Shown: positions 1-8,920, counted from the first letter of the stretch. The stretch is 64,000 nt of DNA from [Eubacterium] siraeum (GCA_025150425.1 CP102281.1:2604001-2668000); one strand, 5' to 3'. Numbers and translations are program-made. Notes: a model not told the origin generated them from the letters alone.

Positions 1-522
1 CTCTATAAAGAAATTGATGCCTACAAAGCCTACCAGAATAAATACGAATAAGTTTGTACCCTTTGCAAGTTCCGATATATAATCGAAGAAGAATACATAG
101 CTTCCGAGTACAAATATTCCTGTATTAACAACAGGTGCGACTACAGCCGATACTATAACGGCTGCTATCTGATTTTTCTTGCTTATCAGCTTATACACAA
201 AACCTGCGGCGGCACCTGCGAGTGCGCCCTTTAATATTACTGTAATTATCGTTCCGGGTATGTTTACCGCAAGGAACAGATTTGCGTCACCCGTTAGCAG
301 TACGGTCACACCGAAAACAAAGCCGAGCCATGCGCCCGAACCCCAGCCGTAAAGTGCAGAGCCTACTACGATAGGTATAAGCGTCAGCGTAATGCTGAAT
401 GTTCCGAAACGCAGTCCCATTGATATGAACTGCATAACCACAACTATAGCGGTCAGAAGACCAAGACCTATAATAGTGTTTGTGTTGATTTTGCCTTTTA
501 ATGTGTTGTTTGTGTTTGACAT
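1..522 (-). CDS. ECF transporter S component, probably pantothenate (partial)
   Basis: The first 174 codons of a membrane protein; its C-terminus lies beyond the window edge. The start is ATG at 522, with AAAGGAG a suitable distance upstream. The translation begins MSNTNNTLKGKINTNTI and continues with several hydrophobic helices. It resembles the small substrate-capture subunits of energy-coupling factor vitamin transporters, with a stretch reading SITLTLIPIVVGSALYG and then GAWLGFVFG. These subunits bind one vitamin and share an energising module encoded elsewhere. It follows coaX by about 140 bases on the same strand, which points to pantothenate (PanT type). The family is likely; the substrate is inferred only from the neighbour. 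Confidence 0.72.
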   Translation of the reverse strand, partial: MSNTNNTLKGKINTNTIIGLGLLTAIVVVMQFISMGLRFGTFSITLTLIPIVVGSALYGWGSGAWLGFVFGVTVLLTGDANLFLAVNIPGTIITVILKGALAGAAAGFVYKLISKKNQIAAVIVSAVVAPVVNTGIFVLGSYVFFFDYISELAKGTNLFVFILVGFVGINFFIE

Positions 523-661
523 AAAAATCTCCTTTGCTGAAGTCCTGTTGTCAGCAGGTACCTCGCAGGGTTGTATATTTTACATATCATCCGCCGTTCA
601 GAATATGTTCACAGCCGGTAACCGCAGAAATAGCATCTGTCGGTTCCGTCCACAATGCCGC

Positions 662-1435
662 TTACTTCTTCTGATTTTTCTTGTAGATAATATGCAGACC
701 CTCTAATACAAGATCGGGATCGACAATAAGCTCACGTCTGCAAAGCGGAGCTATAAGGCTTGCGTAGCCTCCTGTCGCAACTATTGTAGCCTTTTCCCCA
801 AGCTCCTCCTCATATCGCTCTATCATACCGTCTATCATGCAGGCGATACCGCCTATGACACCGGCACGCATACTGTCGGGGCTGTTTGTGCCTATCATTT
901 TTCCGACAGGCTCAGCGCCTATGAGAGGAAGAGATGCTGTTTTACCCGACAGAGCCTCGAATGATAATCTCGGACCGGGAGCTATCGCTCCGCCGAGCAT
1001 TGCTCCGCTCCTGTCGAGTGCAAATATCTTAAGGCAAGTGCCTACATCTATGAATATGCAGGGTGTGGGGTACTTGCTTTTCGCCGCTACGCCGCCGCAT
1101 ACAAGGTCGCTTCCGAGTACGGAAGGATCGTCTATCTTTATATTAAGTCCTGTTTTGATACCGGGTGAAACGATAATAGGCTTTACATTACAGAGCTTTT
1201 CTATTCCTTTTTCGAGTATGGGGGTTATCGGTGATACGACAGAGGAAATGATACAGCCGGTTATAGCCGCATTTTCAAAGCCGTAAAGGGATAATATATC
1301 CTTGAGCTTTATCGCATACTGATCTTCCATTCTTGAAACCTGTGTGTTGAGCCTTGATATAAAGCGCAGTTCACCGTTATTGTCAAAACCGCCGAATACA
1401 ATGTTAGTATTGCCGACATCTACTGCAAGTATCAT
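662..1435 (-). CDS. coaX: Type III pantothenate kinase
   Basis: Phosphorylates pantothenate in the first step of coenzyme A synthesis, in the cytoplasm. The 257-residue length is normal for CoaX. The N-terminal phosphate-binding motif DVGNTN (residues 5-10) and the later GGAIAPG segment mark the acetate/sugar-kinase fold. The Asp of the usual G-x-D-R motif is kept (GSDL), but the common D-x-GTATT motif reads DVGTCLK here, a departure from the family. The ATG overlaps the stop of the upstream yfhO-like gene by four bases (ATGA), so the two are translationally coupled. An ECF transporter gene follows, giving a CoA-precursor uptake and activation pair. Confidence 0.93.
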   Translation of the reverse strand: MILAVDVGNTNIVFGGFDNNGELRFISRLNTQVSRMEDQYAIKLKDILSLYGFENAAITGCIISSVVSPITPILEKGIEKLCNVKPIIVSPGIKTGLNIKIDDPSVLGSDLVCGGVAAKSKYPTPCIFIDVGTCLKIFALDRSGAMLGGAIAPGPRLSFEALSGKTASLPLIGAEPVGKMIGTNSPDSMRAGVIGGIACMIDGMIERYEEELGEKATIVATGGYASLIAPLCRRELIVDPDLVLEGLHIIYKKNQKK

Positions 1436-4194
1436 TCTTTGCCCTCCGATTCTTCGGATATATCGCTTTCTATTATAGCATCTGTTTTGTCTTTGTCAAT
1501 ATCCCCGTCAGTATTTACCGCCTTTGACAGCTTTACGGGTTTCTTTATCTTAAGATAAATCAGAATCATTCCGACAAATACCGCAATGCCGATAACCATC
1601 AGTATAAGCCCTGTGCCAAGTCCTGCGGCAAAGAATTTAAATTCGACAACGTGTTCGCCCTCAGACAGCTTTACTGTCATCAGTGCGTCATTCAGTGCGG
1701 TATCATAGTCCGTCTTTACACCGTCAACATATACCGTCCAGCCCTTTTCGGCAGGGATGGTGGTAAACAGTATATCACTGCTTTTTGCGTTTACCGTAAA
1801 GCGTATGTCGGTCTGACTTACCTTTTCGACCTTTGTTTCGGCATTCTTTTCGTGCATCTGAGCTATTGCCGCTGTTTCCGCTTCCTCATTGTATACGGCG
1901 AACTGCGGCTCTCTGAAATAAAGGTCGCTCTTTTTCAGCACGAGCTTTACCGTTACTTCCTCGCCCTTTTCAAACTTGCCGAGATCCTTTATATTATGAT
2001 TGTCGCTCTCAAAGCATATGCCCTTGTACGAGCCGTTTACATAAAGCGAAACCTCACGCTGATAGTCGGTCGGTATGAACATATAGATTTCTCCGCTCTT
2101 TGGCGCAGTTATCGTATATGTTACGCTTGCTTCGCCCGTTACATCCGTAAAACCTATATGCTGGTTTTCAAACGAGCCTTTTTTGCAGTTTTCGGCATAA
2201 GGCTCGCCGTCTGCGGAAAATACAGTGAAGAATTCTCTGTTTCCTCCGGTCATTGCGTTAAGCAGAGCGTTCTGATTTTCGAATACGTCATACTTCGACA
2301 GCTCAAGCTTGGACAGCTTGCTGTTTGCAAGATAGCCTATCGGCAGTGCGTCCTTGTTTTCAGTGACTTTTATATCGTCTGCTGATTTTATGTTGGCTGT
2401 GGATTCGCCTGCACAATCAAGGATATATTTAACGCCGAAAATATCGCAGGTCAGCGGAGTGTTGCCCGAGAACCTTGAATAGTGACCGTTTGACGTGAAG
2501 CCGAAGAATCCGAGCATATCAATAGCTCTTGCATTCAGCGTACTGCTTGAATGCGACAGACCGTACATATTTACAGCCATAGGATCGTTTATCGAGCGGA
2601 AGAAGTTTTTCTCTATCCTGTAGAAGCCGTCATCCTGCTCCTTTATCTCCTCCACCTTTTCACGAAGCGGAAGTATAACGCTAAGATAGCTGTCCCTTGT
2701 CGAGAAGGTAATATCCTTGTGCATTTTTGTCAGCGTATTTGTTGCATTGAAGCAAAGCTCCGCACATATCACTGCGGTTACAAGTATCACGCCTGTCTTT
2801 GACAGCTCGCTCTTTTTCATATAGTGCCTTGCCGCATATACGGTAATGCCTGCGACCGCCATGAATACTATGGCAGGAAGTGCAACGGTTATGCCGTCAA
2901 ACACCTCACGTCCGCTGCTGTCAAGCGTGGTTATGAAGGTATCCTGTGCCTCTGTGTATATTATGAGAGCAATATAACTTAGCGTAATTGCTCCGACCGT
3001 TCTCGCTCTGACCGCTTTAAGCTGTTCAAAGCAATGCGCCGCAAGAGCGACCATGATAAACGAAAGCATAAACGAGTAGCGGTAGGGAAGCCAGTTGGGC
3101 ATCTGTCCGCCGTGCCATATCATATCGACCGGACGGATATACATACTTACAACAAGCAAGCCTATAAGCGCACCTGCCGCAATTTTCTGCTTGAATTTAA
3201 ATGCTCCGGAGCAGAAAAATCCTGCCGCAAGCACAAGGGCCAGCGAACAGCAGAACAGCGCCGGCAGACCCTCCATCCTTACCGTATCGTAGGTATTGGG
3301 GAACAGCTTTCTTGCTATATCTATAAGGTTAAAATTATTAACAAGTGAATAATCCGGCTCGGTGAAGCTGAATTTGCCGTTCTGAAGCGAATTATATACA
3401 GGCAGTATCATAAATGCGCTCATCATAGCGGAAACTATTCCGCATATTCCGAAAAACGCACCTTTTGTAACAAATTTTTTTGCGATGTTAATTCCTGTGT
3501 TGCCGGCATATGTTTCAAGCGAAAAATAACGGCAGATAAAATACAGCACCGAGAAGATCGCCGCCATAAAGCCTATGTAGAAGTTTGACACGAACGCATA
3601 GACAAGCGAGCCTATGAGCAGTCTGAAGCGGTTTTCCTTTATAAGCGAATCTATACCCCAGCAGATAAGCGGAAGTGCGATAACGCAGTCAAGCCACATA
3701 GGGTCCATTGTCTGCACTATCATATATGCGCACAAGGCATACATCGGAGCGAATAAGGCCGCCGTTGTCTTTGACAGCTTCTGCGACTTATGTGCAAAAA
3801 GTGCAAAGGTAACGCCGCACGCACCGAACTTTGCGAGCATCATTGTAAGCAGGCCTTCGGTTATCATACTGCGTGGGAATATCCATACAAGTATATTGAA
3901 CGGGCTTGCCAGATAATAGCCGATTATACCCATAAACTCGCCCGACAGATTTCTGCTCCACGAGTACATAAGGCTCTCACCGTTGCCTATTACGTCATGC
4001 ACATAGTCGAAATAGAAAACATACTGTGCGTTAAGGTCAAGCGACAGCACCGACCTTTCGCCAAACGGATATATATCAAATGATATATAAGCTATACCCA
4101 TCAGTATAACAGGGATAAGAAACGCCGCAAACAGATAACCGTTCTTATAGCACAGGTGTCTGAATGACAGCATTTTTTCTCTGAAATTTGCCAT
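1432..4194 (-). CDS. YfhO-family polytopic membrane glycosyltransferase
   Basis: A 920-residue membrane protein. A first hydrophobic helix lies near residues 20-40, many more follow over the first 470 residues, a large extracytoplasmic region comes next, and a last helix near residue 870 precedes a charged acidic tail. The motif SLDLNAQYVFYFDY near residue 50 is typical of YfhO proteins. In Bacillus, YfhO works with the lipid-linked sugar synthase CsbB to decorate surface polymers such as lipoteichoic acid. A CsbB-like gene lies directly upstream and touches this one by a single base, so the same pairing is likely. The acceptor polymer cannot be told from sequence. Confidence 0.85.
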   Translation of the reverse strand: MANFREKMLSFRHLCYKNGYLFAAFLIPVILMGIAYISFDIYPFGERSVLSLDLNAQYVFYFDYVHDVIGNGESLMYSWSRNLSGEFMGIIGYYLASPFNILVWIFPRSMITEGLLTMMLAKFGACGVTFALFAHKSQKLSKTTAALFAPMYALCAYMIVQTMDPMWLDCVIALPLICWGIDSLIKENRFRLLIGSLVYAFVSNFYIGFMAAIFSVLYFICRYFSLETYAGNTGINIAKKFVTKGAFFGICGIVSAMMSAFMILPVYNSLQNGKFSFTEPDYSLVNNFNLIDIARKLFPNTYDTVRMEGLPALFCCSLALVLAAGFFCSGAFKFKQKIAAGALIGLLVVSMYIRPVDMIWHGGQMPNWLPYRYSFMLSFIMVALAAHCFEQLKAVRARTVGAITLSYIALIIYTEAQDTFITTLDSSGREVFDGITVALPAIVFMAVAGITVYAARHYMKKSELSKTGVILVTAVICAELCFNATNTLTKMHKDITFSTRDSYLSVILPLREKVEEIKEQDDGFYRIEKNFFRSINDPMAVNMYGLSHSSSTLNARAIDMLGFFGFTSNGHYSRFSGNTPLTCDIFGVKYILDCAGESTANIKSADDIKVTENKDALPIGYLANSKLSKLELSKYDVFENQNALLNAMTGGNREFFTVFSADGEPYAENCKKGSFENQHIGFTDVTGEASVTYTITAPKSGEIYMFIPTDYQREVSLYVNGSYKGICFESDNHNIKDLGKFEKGEEVTVKLVLKKSDLYFREPQFAVYNEEAETAAIAQMHEKNAETKVEKVSQTDIRFTVNAKSSDILFTTIPAEKGWTVYVDGVKTDYDTALNDALMTVKLSEGEHVVEFKFFAAGLGTGLILMVIGIAVFVGMILIYLKIKKPVKLSKAVNTDGDIDKDKTDAIIESDISEESEGKE

Positions 4195-5129
4195 TATTTA
4201 TTGTCCTCACGTCTTTGTCTGCGTCCTGATTCTTCACTGACTATATATCTCGGACGCTGCTTTATCTCCTCGTATATCTTGCTGAGATAATATCCCATAA
4301 TGCCGATACCGAGCATAAGTATACTGCCTATTATAAGCAGAAGAAGTATTACGGTCGAAAAGCCGTCTGCCGCCTTTCCTGTACAGAAGTTGACAAGGGT
4401 CTGTATAGCCAGTATCACGGCAAATATAAAGAACAGCACTCCCGACCAGGTGATTATCTGCATAGGTACGTTTGTAAAGCTGGTTATCGAGCTTATAGCG
4501 TATCTGAACAGCTTTCTGAACGACCACTTTGTCTTGCCTGCGTTTCTTGGTGCGACATCAAATTCGACACGCTCTGTCCTGAAGCCTACCCAGCTTGAAA
4601 GCGCACGGAAGAACGTCAGCCTTTCGGGCATTTCGTTGAGTGCGTTGACTACCTTGCGGTCCATCAGCTTATAATCGCTTGCGCCGTCAAGGTCTATAGC
4701 TGAGCTGTTCTTCATCATACGGTAGAAGGTCTTTGCAAAGAGCTTGTATATTATGCCCTCCTTGCCTCTTGACGCTTTGACCGCCTCTACGACCTCCGCA
4801 CCGTTTTTCCATGCGGCATACATCTTTTCAAGAAGCTCCGGCGGATGCTGTAAGTCGCAGTCAATCACCGCAACGCAATCGCCGTCTGCGGCTTTAAGTC
4901 CTGCAAAAACGGCTCCCTCTTTGCCGAAATTTCTCGAAAAATGAAGTCCTCTTATATGCTCGTCCGTTTCTCCGAGCTGTTTTATAAGCTCCCACGTTCC
5001 GTCCTTTGAGCCGTCGTCAACGAATATCAGCTCATAGTCGGACAGCGGCGCTAATATACCGCCGAGCCTTTCTGCGGCGGCAGGTATATTTTCCTGCTCG
5101 TTGAAGGCAGGTATAACTACTGAGATCAT
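4194..5129 (-). CDS. CsbB/GtrB-like polyprenyl-phosphate glycosyltransferase (GT2)
   Basis: Transfers a sugar from a nucleotide donor to undecaprenyl phosphate at the inner face of the membrane. Its 311 residues open with the GT2 signature VVIPAFNEQENI and contain VDDGSKDGTW and the metal-binding region IDCDLQHPPE. Two C-terminal membrane helices lie at about residues 230-252 and 263-288, followed by the usual short cytoplasmic tail (YLSKIYEEIKQRPRYIV). This is the CsbB/DPM1-like architecture. The yfhO-like partner lies immediately downstream, the order known from Bacillus csbB-yfhO. The sugar is unknown; GlcNAc is what the Bacillus pair uses. Confidence 0.9.
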   Translation of the reverse strand: MISVVIPAFNEQENIPAAAERLGGILAPLSDYELIFVDDGSKDGTWELIKQLGETDEHIRGLHFSRNFGKEGAVFAGLKAADGDCVAVIDCDLQHPPELLEKMYAAWKNGAEVVEAVKASRGKEGIIYKLFAKTFYRMMKNSSAIDLDGASDYKLMDRKVVNALNEMPERLTFFRALSSWVGFRTERVEFDVAPRNAGKTKWSFRKLFRYAISSITSFTNVPMQIITWSGVLFFIFAVILAIQTLVNFCTGKAADGFSTVILLLLIIGSILMLGIGIMGYYLSKIYEEIKQRPRYIVSEESGRRQRREDNK

Positions 5130-5130
5130 C

Positions 5131-5517
5131 TTATTCTCCGATTATGTTTATTTCTACCGTCTTTTCACGTTCACCGTCAAAATCCATATATATTATGTAC
5201 TGCGTAAGACCGAGTGAAATCTCGCCGTCACAGATAGCGGTAACTACCGAGCCGCCTGCAAGCTGGTGACAGATTGCCGCTCTGAGCGGTTCTTCGGCAA
5301 GGGTGGATACCTTTTCGTAATATTTGAGATAACCGTTCAGTGCTTCAATATCATTTGTTGCGGTGAACACCGACGCAGTGGTGTGCATTGAAGAAATTGA
5401 TATGATGCCGTTTCTGATATTGGCTCTGCGTACGCACTCCATTACATCCTCGGTAAGATCCATATAGCCTGTCTTTGAGGGAATGGTGATGGTGAATGTC
5501 TGTTTTACGTTATTCAT
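5131..5517 (-). CDS. yjbQ: YjbQ/UPF0047 family protein
   Basis: A small cytoplasmic protein of 128 residues from the chosen start (ATG at 5517, MNNVKQTF, with GAAAGGAT upstream). An upstream in-frame start at 5544 would add nine residues but lacks a ribosome site. Family markers are SMHTTASVF, a central His-containing helix (ICHQLAGGS) and the C-terminal motif SLGLTQYIIYMDFDGER. Some members have weak thiamine-phosphate synthase activity, but the physiological role is not settled. It sits between two membrane-protein genes in the same minus-strand run, one base from the glycosyltransferase, so it is probably only a passenger in that operon. Confidence 0.85.
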   Translation of the reverse strand: MNNVKQTFTITIPSKTGYMDLTEDVMECVRRANIRNGIISISSMHTTASVFTATNDIEALNGYLKYYEKVSTLAEEPLRAAICHQLAGGSVVTAICDGEISLGLTQYIIYMDFDGEREKTVEINIIGE

Positions 5518-5557
5518 AAGGCTTATCCTTTCATATTGCGGCACTGCCGCTTTTAAT

Positions 5558-6337
5558 TTAACGTTTTACGTTTGTATTTATTCTCACTCTGCCCGAAGGC
5601 GAGGTTACGGCTAAATCGTCATCCTCGGCGGCTCTGCCGTCGCTCATTGCCGCAAGGCCGTTTATATAGCAACGTGTTCCCTGCGAAATGACCGTGTCTG
5701 CGTCCTTTGCAAAATCAATATCCACGGTGCCTGTGGAATTGACAAGGCTTCCGCCCGAAAATTCGTCTATATACATATTTATTTTACCGCTGTCGCAGTC
5801 GATGCCGAGCGTTCCCGAGCAGGACAGCCTTTCTATATCGGCGCTTCCGCTCTTGCATTTTATATTCACCATATATCCGCTCACCGCACAGCAATGCAGG
5901 TCGGATGACGCAGTGTACAGATTAAGGCTTGAAAACGGCTTGTCGGGAAGCTGTATTTCAATCCTGTAGCTGAACTGCTCACGGGTGAACAGCGTTATCA
6001 CAAGGCTCGGCACCTGCTCGACTATAAGCCGTCCGCTGTCCTCGTAAATATCAACCTCCGTATCGCTGACATACGAAACGTGTATCAGCTCGTCCGAAGA
6101 ACGTGTTATATATACCGGAATATCCGTTGTTTCGACAGTAAGGTACTGCGTAAACGGGAAGCTCCCGCTCCCGTGCTTTACATTACTGCGGTAGTCCTTG
6201 TCGATTATCAGCGCAAACATAAGCATAGCGATAAGGCATATCGCTCCGCACAGGAAAAATATGCGGATAAGCACCTGAATCGCCGTCAGCTTCTGCACAC
6301 GGATATGGCGGAAGCGGATATGATCTTTCAGCTTCAT
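5558..6337 (-). CDS. Membrane-anchored protein with beta-repeat (DUF4097-like) ectodomain
   Basis: A 259-residue protein with a basic N-terminus (MKLKDHIRFRHIRVQK), one membrane helix at about residues 24-48, then an extracytoplasmic domain of short alternating strands (VDIYEDSGRLIVEQ, CKSGSADIERLSCSG, CDSGKINMYIDEF). That pattern recalls the DUF4097 putative-adhesin fold, in which repeated S-G-x-I-x motifs form a beta helix. No catalytic motif is visible. Its start overlaps the stop of the upstream small membrane protein (ATGA), so the two are coupled and may act together. The function is unknown; the fold assignment is tentative. Confidence 0.55.
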   Translation of the reverse strand: MKLKDHIRFRHIRVQKLTAIQVLIRIFFLCGAICLIAMLMFALIIDKDYRSNVKHGSGSFPFTQYLTVETTDIPVYITRSSDELIHVSYVSDTEVDIYEDSGRLIVEQVPSLVITLFTREQFSYRIEIQLPDKPFSSLNLYTASSDLHCCAVSGYMVNIKCKSGSADIERLSCSGTLGIDCDSGKINMYIDEFSGGSLVNSTGTVDIDFAKDADTVISQGTRCYINGLAAMSDGRAAEDDDLAVTSPSGRVRINTNVKR

Positions 6338-6663
6338 TCTTTAGTCTTTGAAAAAAGTCTGTAGACAAAAGATGCGGCAAAGGGGCATATTCTCGCTACG
6401 CTCAGAAGTATCAGCCCAAGCCCGAAGAAAAGGCTTGCCGCTCCGAAAAACAGCATCGTATATTCCGACAGGTCGGATACGAAAATACTGCCCTTTCCTA
6501 TTATGCGTATAAATGCGGACGGCAGTGTTATCATGCCGTTTGCGGTAAGTGCAAGCGCAAATACCATAAGGACAAGTATACCGGTAAATATCACCGCAGA
6601 TAAGGCTATAAGGCATACGGTCCTGGGAATGCGTGCAAATCTGCATACTGTTTTTGTCTGCAT
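6334..6663 (-). CDS. Small membrane protein, unknown function
   Basis: A 109-residue protein with two or three hydrophobic helices (about residues 14-38, 64-90 and a short one near the end). The start ATG at 6663 has AAGGAG at good spacing. It is the first gene of the minus-strand operon that runs through the YjbQ, glycosyltransferase, YfhO and CoaX genes. It overlaps the next gene by four bases. I do not recognise a family. The tight coupling to the DUF4097-like protein suggests a two-part membrane unit. Confidence 0.55.
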   Translation of the reverse strand: MQTKTVCRFARIPRTVCLIALSAVIFTGILVLMVFALALTANGMITLPSAFIRIIGKGSIFVSDLSEYTMLFFGAASLFFGLGLILLSVARICPFAASFVYRLFSKTKE

Positions 6664-6745
6664 AAAATCTCCTTATATCTATGTCTTATGGGCTGTGTTA
6701 CGCTTTTTTGCGCCTTATACCCCATTTTGTTTTACAATTACGATT

Positions 6746-6775
6746 ATTATAACATATTTAACTTGCCGTTGTCAA
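6746..6775 (-). promoter_or_regulatory. Promoter of the minus-strand surface-polymer/coaX operon
   Basis: Read on the minus strand, TTGACA (6770-6775) and TATAAT (6746-6751) are separated by 18 bases, a near-consensus vegetative promoter about 80 bases upstream of the first gene. The divergent spoIIA operon begins on the other side. Confidence 0.7.
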
Positions 6776-6878
6776 ATTAAAGTGCCGATCTCCGCCCTTG
6801 TTACGACACGTTTTTCACAAGCACAGGTATAAAATACAAGCTGTAAGCATAACGCAACAAGAAAAAGGGGGAGTTTTT

Positions 6879-7211
6879 ACGGGTGCCGGAGTTGAGATAA
6901 TAAAGCGGAACGGCGGAATAACCGCTGTCATAAGCGGAGAAATCGGGCATTTTGAAGCATCGGGAATAAGAATAAGAATCGACGCAGAGCTTGAGCGGCT
7001 TATGCCGTCTATGCTTATTCTGGACATGTCCGGCGTATCATTTATGGACAGCTCGGGTATAGGGCTTATACTCGGCAGGCAACGCATTATGGAATCGTTC
7101 GGCGGCGGTGTGGCGGTAAAGAATCCGTCGCCGTCGGTACGCAGGATAATACAGGTGGCAGGTTTGTCACGACTTATAATAAGCGGTAAAAATACGGAGG
7201 ATAAAAAATGA
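6879..7211 (+). CDS. spoIIAA: SpoIIAA, anti-sigma-F factor antagonist
   Basis: A STAS-domain protein that releases sigma F from SpoIIAB in the forespore. VISGEIGHFEA and the phosphorylated-serine motif FMDSSGIGLILGR match SpoIIAA; the Ser of MDSSG is the SpoIIAB kinase target. Homology begins at about VEIIKRNGG. The only strong ribosome site, AAGGGGGAG (6865-6873), lies five bases before an in-frame ACG (6879). The nearby GTG is out of frame and meets a stop. The next in-frame standard start is a TTG at 6798 with no ribosome site, which would add 27 unconserved residues. I therefore place the start at ACG, with caution. The gene overlaps spoIIAB by ATGA. Confidence 0.85.
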   Translation, partial: TGAGVEIIKRNGGITAVISGEIGHFEASGIRIRIDAELERLMPSMLILDMSGVSFMDSSGIGLILGRQRIMESFGGGVAVKNPSPSVRRIIQVAGLSRLIISGKNTEDKK

Positions 7212-7651
7212 AGTGCGAAAATTATGTTAAGCTGTCGTTCCCTGCCCTGTCACGAAACGAAAGCTATGCGAGGGCGGCTGTGGGGGCATTCGTTTCCCAG
7301 CTTGACCCGACAGTTGACGAGCTGGGGAGCGTCAAGGCGGCGGTTTCCGAGGCGGTGACGAACTGTGTGGTACACGCTTATTCGGAATGTGAAACGGTGG
7401 GCATCATAAATATAACCGCCCGTATAAAAGATGAAGAAGTATACATAAAGATAACCGACAAGGGCTGTGGCATAGAAGATGTAAAAAAGGCGATGGAACC
7501 ATTGTTTACAACAAAGCCGGAACTTGAGCGGAGCGGACTCGGCTTTGCGGTTATGGAAAGCTGTTGCGATAAGGTAAAGGTATCATCAAAGGTGGGAAAA
7601 GGCACAACGGTCACGCTCACGTTCCGATTTGAAAAAAGGGTGCTTAAATGA
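7208..7651 (+). CDS. spoIIAB: SpoIIAB, anti-sigma F factor / SpoIIAA kinase
   Basis: A 147-residue GHKL-type serine kinase that holds sigma F inactive and phosphorylates SpoIIAA. It shows the N box (SEAVTNCVVHAY), the G1 box (DKGCGIEDV) and the G2 box (ERSGLGFAVM) that bind ATP, in the order and spacing of SpoIIAB and RsbW proteins. The start codon overlaps the spoIIAA stop, and the gene's stop overlaps the sigF start, both as ATGA. This chain of coupled genes is the classical way the three products are kept in proportion. Confidence 0.95.
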   Translation: MKCENYVKLSFPALSRNESYARAAVGAFVSQLDPTVDELGSVKAAVSEAVTNCVVHAYSECETVGIINITARIKDEEVYIKITDKGCGIEDVKKAMEPLFTTKPELERSGLGFAVMESCCDKVKVSSKVGKGTTVTLTFRFEKRVLK

Positions 7652-8313
7652 GCGCCGACAAGGACAATTCGTTCATCACGGAGCATTTCGCACTGGTGCA
7701 TTCGATAGCAGGCAGATTCAGAAATCGGGGGATAGAATATGACGAACTGTTTTCGGCAGGCTGTGTCGGTCTTGTAAAGGCAGGCAACAATTTTGACGAA
7801 AGCAGGGGGCTGAAGTTTTCAACGTATGCGGTACCGGTCATCATGGGGGAAATAAAACAGCTTTTCCGTGACGGCGGTACGGTAAAGGTGAGCCGCAGTT
7901 TAAAAGAGTTGTCGCTGAAAATTTGCAGGCTCCGTGACGAACTTATCAAAAACGGCGAAGAACCTCATATTTCGGTGCTGGCGGAAAAACTCGGGATAAC
8001 GCCCGAAGAAGCATCGCTTGCGCTTGGGGCTTCGCTTCCGCCTGTTTCATTAAGCAGTTATGACGATGAGGAAAACGACGAGGGCAGTTTTGACCTGCCC
8101 GTTGAGCCTGAACAGCCGAAAGCGCTTGACAGAATGGCACTGCGACAGCTTGTTTCCCGTCTTGAGCCGCTTGACCGCAGGCTGATAATACTGCGTTACA
8201 GCGAGGAATGTACGCAGAGCAGAACGGCAGAAATACTGGGAATGACGCAGGTGCAGGTGTCACGCAGAGAGAAGAAGATACTGGAGGGATTGAGGAAGCA
8301 GTTATTGTGTTGA
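7648..8313 (+). CDS. sigF: Sporulation sigma factor F
   Basis: A 221-residue sigma-70 family factor that directs early forespore transcription. Region 2 is visible as ALVHSIAGRF, then DELFSAGCVGLVKA and GLKFSTYAVPVIMGEIKQLFRD, the highly conserved core-binding and -10 recognition helices. Region 3 is VSRSLKELS. Region 4 ends with the helix-turn-helix RTAEILGMTQVQVSRREKKIL that reads the -35 box. Placement directly after spoIIAB fixes the identity as sigma F, not the closely related sigma G. No spoVA or other sporulation gene follows; about 700 bases without a gene separate it from pdxS. Confidence 0.95.
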   Translation: MSADKDNSFITEHFALVHSIAGRFRNRGIEYDELFSAGCVGLVKAGNNFDESRGLKFSTYAVPVIMGEIKQLFRDGGTVKVSRSLKELSLKICRLRDELIKNGEEPHISVLAEKLGITPEEASLALGASLPPVSLSSYDDEENDEGSFDLPVEPEQPKALDRMALRQLVSRLEPLDRRLIILRYSEECTQSRTAEILGMTQVQVSRREKKILEGLRKQLLC

Positions 8314-8823
8314 TGCGGCAGGTTGCCGCTGACAATTCGCCGTTCTTTTTGCCTCTGCTTTGTCGAGATTACGTTATCGGCGGATATCTGTGACAGAACG
8401 ATCGGATATGCGCATAATCACCAAAACCGATTCGGGAGGGGCAAGCCTCTCCCGTAGCATTTGCCACCACTTGAACCTTCATTTCCGTTTATAATTATCA
8501 GATAGGTGCATAGATTCTTTCTTTTCTACACAATCACCAAAACCGATAAGTTCTGTAGGCTTTTTTCTCTGCATTTTGACGGCGATGTAAGATACTGTAA
8601 ATTTGTCGTTCGAAAGCGTTTGTGAAAAGTCAACAAAAAACGTATGTAAGGTTTATGTAAAAAGATTATAATAAACAAAAAATGTTGAAAACTCGGTTGA
8701 AACTGTTGAATTGCAACAGGGGCTGTCGGGATATACAATAGGTATTGTAATAATACTTGTATGTACTTGCACAATGGCAGTCTGCCAGACTTAAAGTTCG
8801 TGTTTAAAACGAACTGCAAATTT
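8314..8823. other. Gene-free stretch between sigF and the GC-rich repeat
   Basis: No coding potential is convincing. It holds a short palindrome with GGGAGGGGCAAGCCTCTCCC near 8433-8453 and two copies of AATCACCAAAACCGAT (about 8414 and 8526). An A/T-rich section has TATAAT at 8668-8673 that may be the pdxS promoter, though no good -35 box is clear. Three loose GTTGAA repeats lie at 8684-8711. Confidence 0.5.
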
Positions 8824-8920
8824 ATTATCCCTATCCCCAAACCCCTTCCCCTTGGGAAGGGGCTGAGTGTGGGGCTGCCGCCCTCACCCCGCTTGGGGCT
8901 ACGCCCCAAACCCCATTAAA
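8824..8920 (+). repeat. GC-rich interspersed repeat, copy 1 (core)
   Basis: The sequence starts TATCCCTATCCCCAAACCCC, has a CCTTCCCCTTGGGAAGGGG hairpin and ends GGGGCTACGCCCCAAACCCC. The same core occurs in the opposite orientation at 11038-11197 and 14169-14391. In this copy the terminal AGTCTGT/ACAGACT pair seen in the other two is not clean. Confidence 0.75.
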
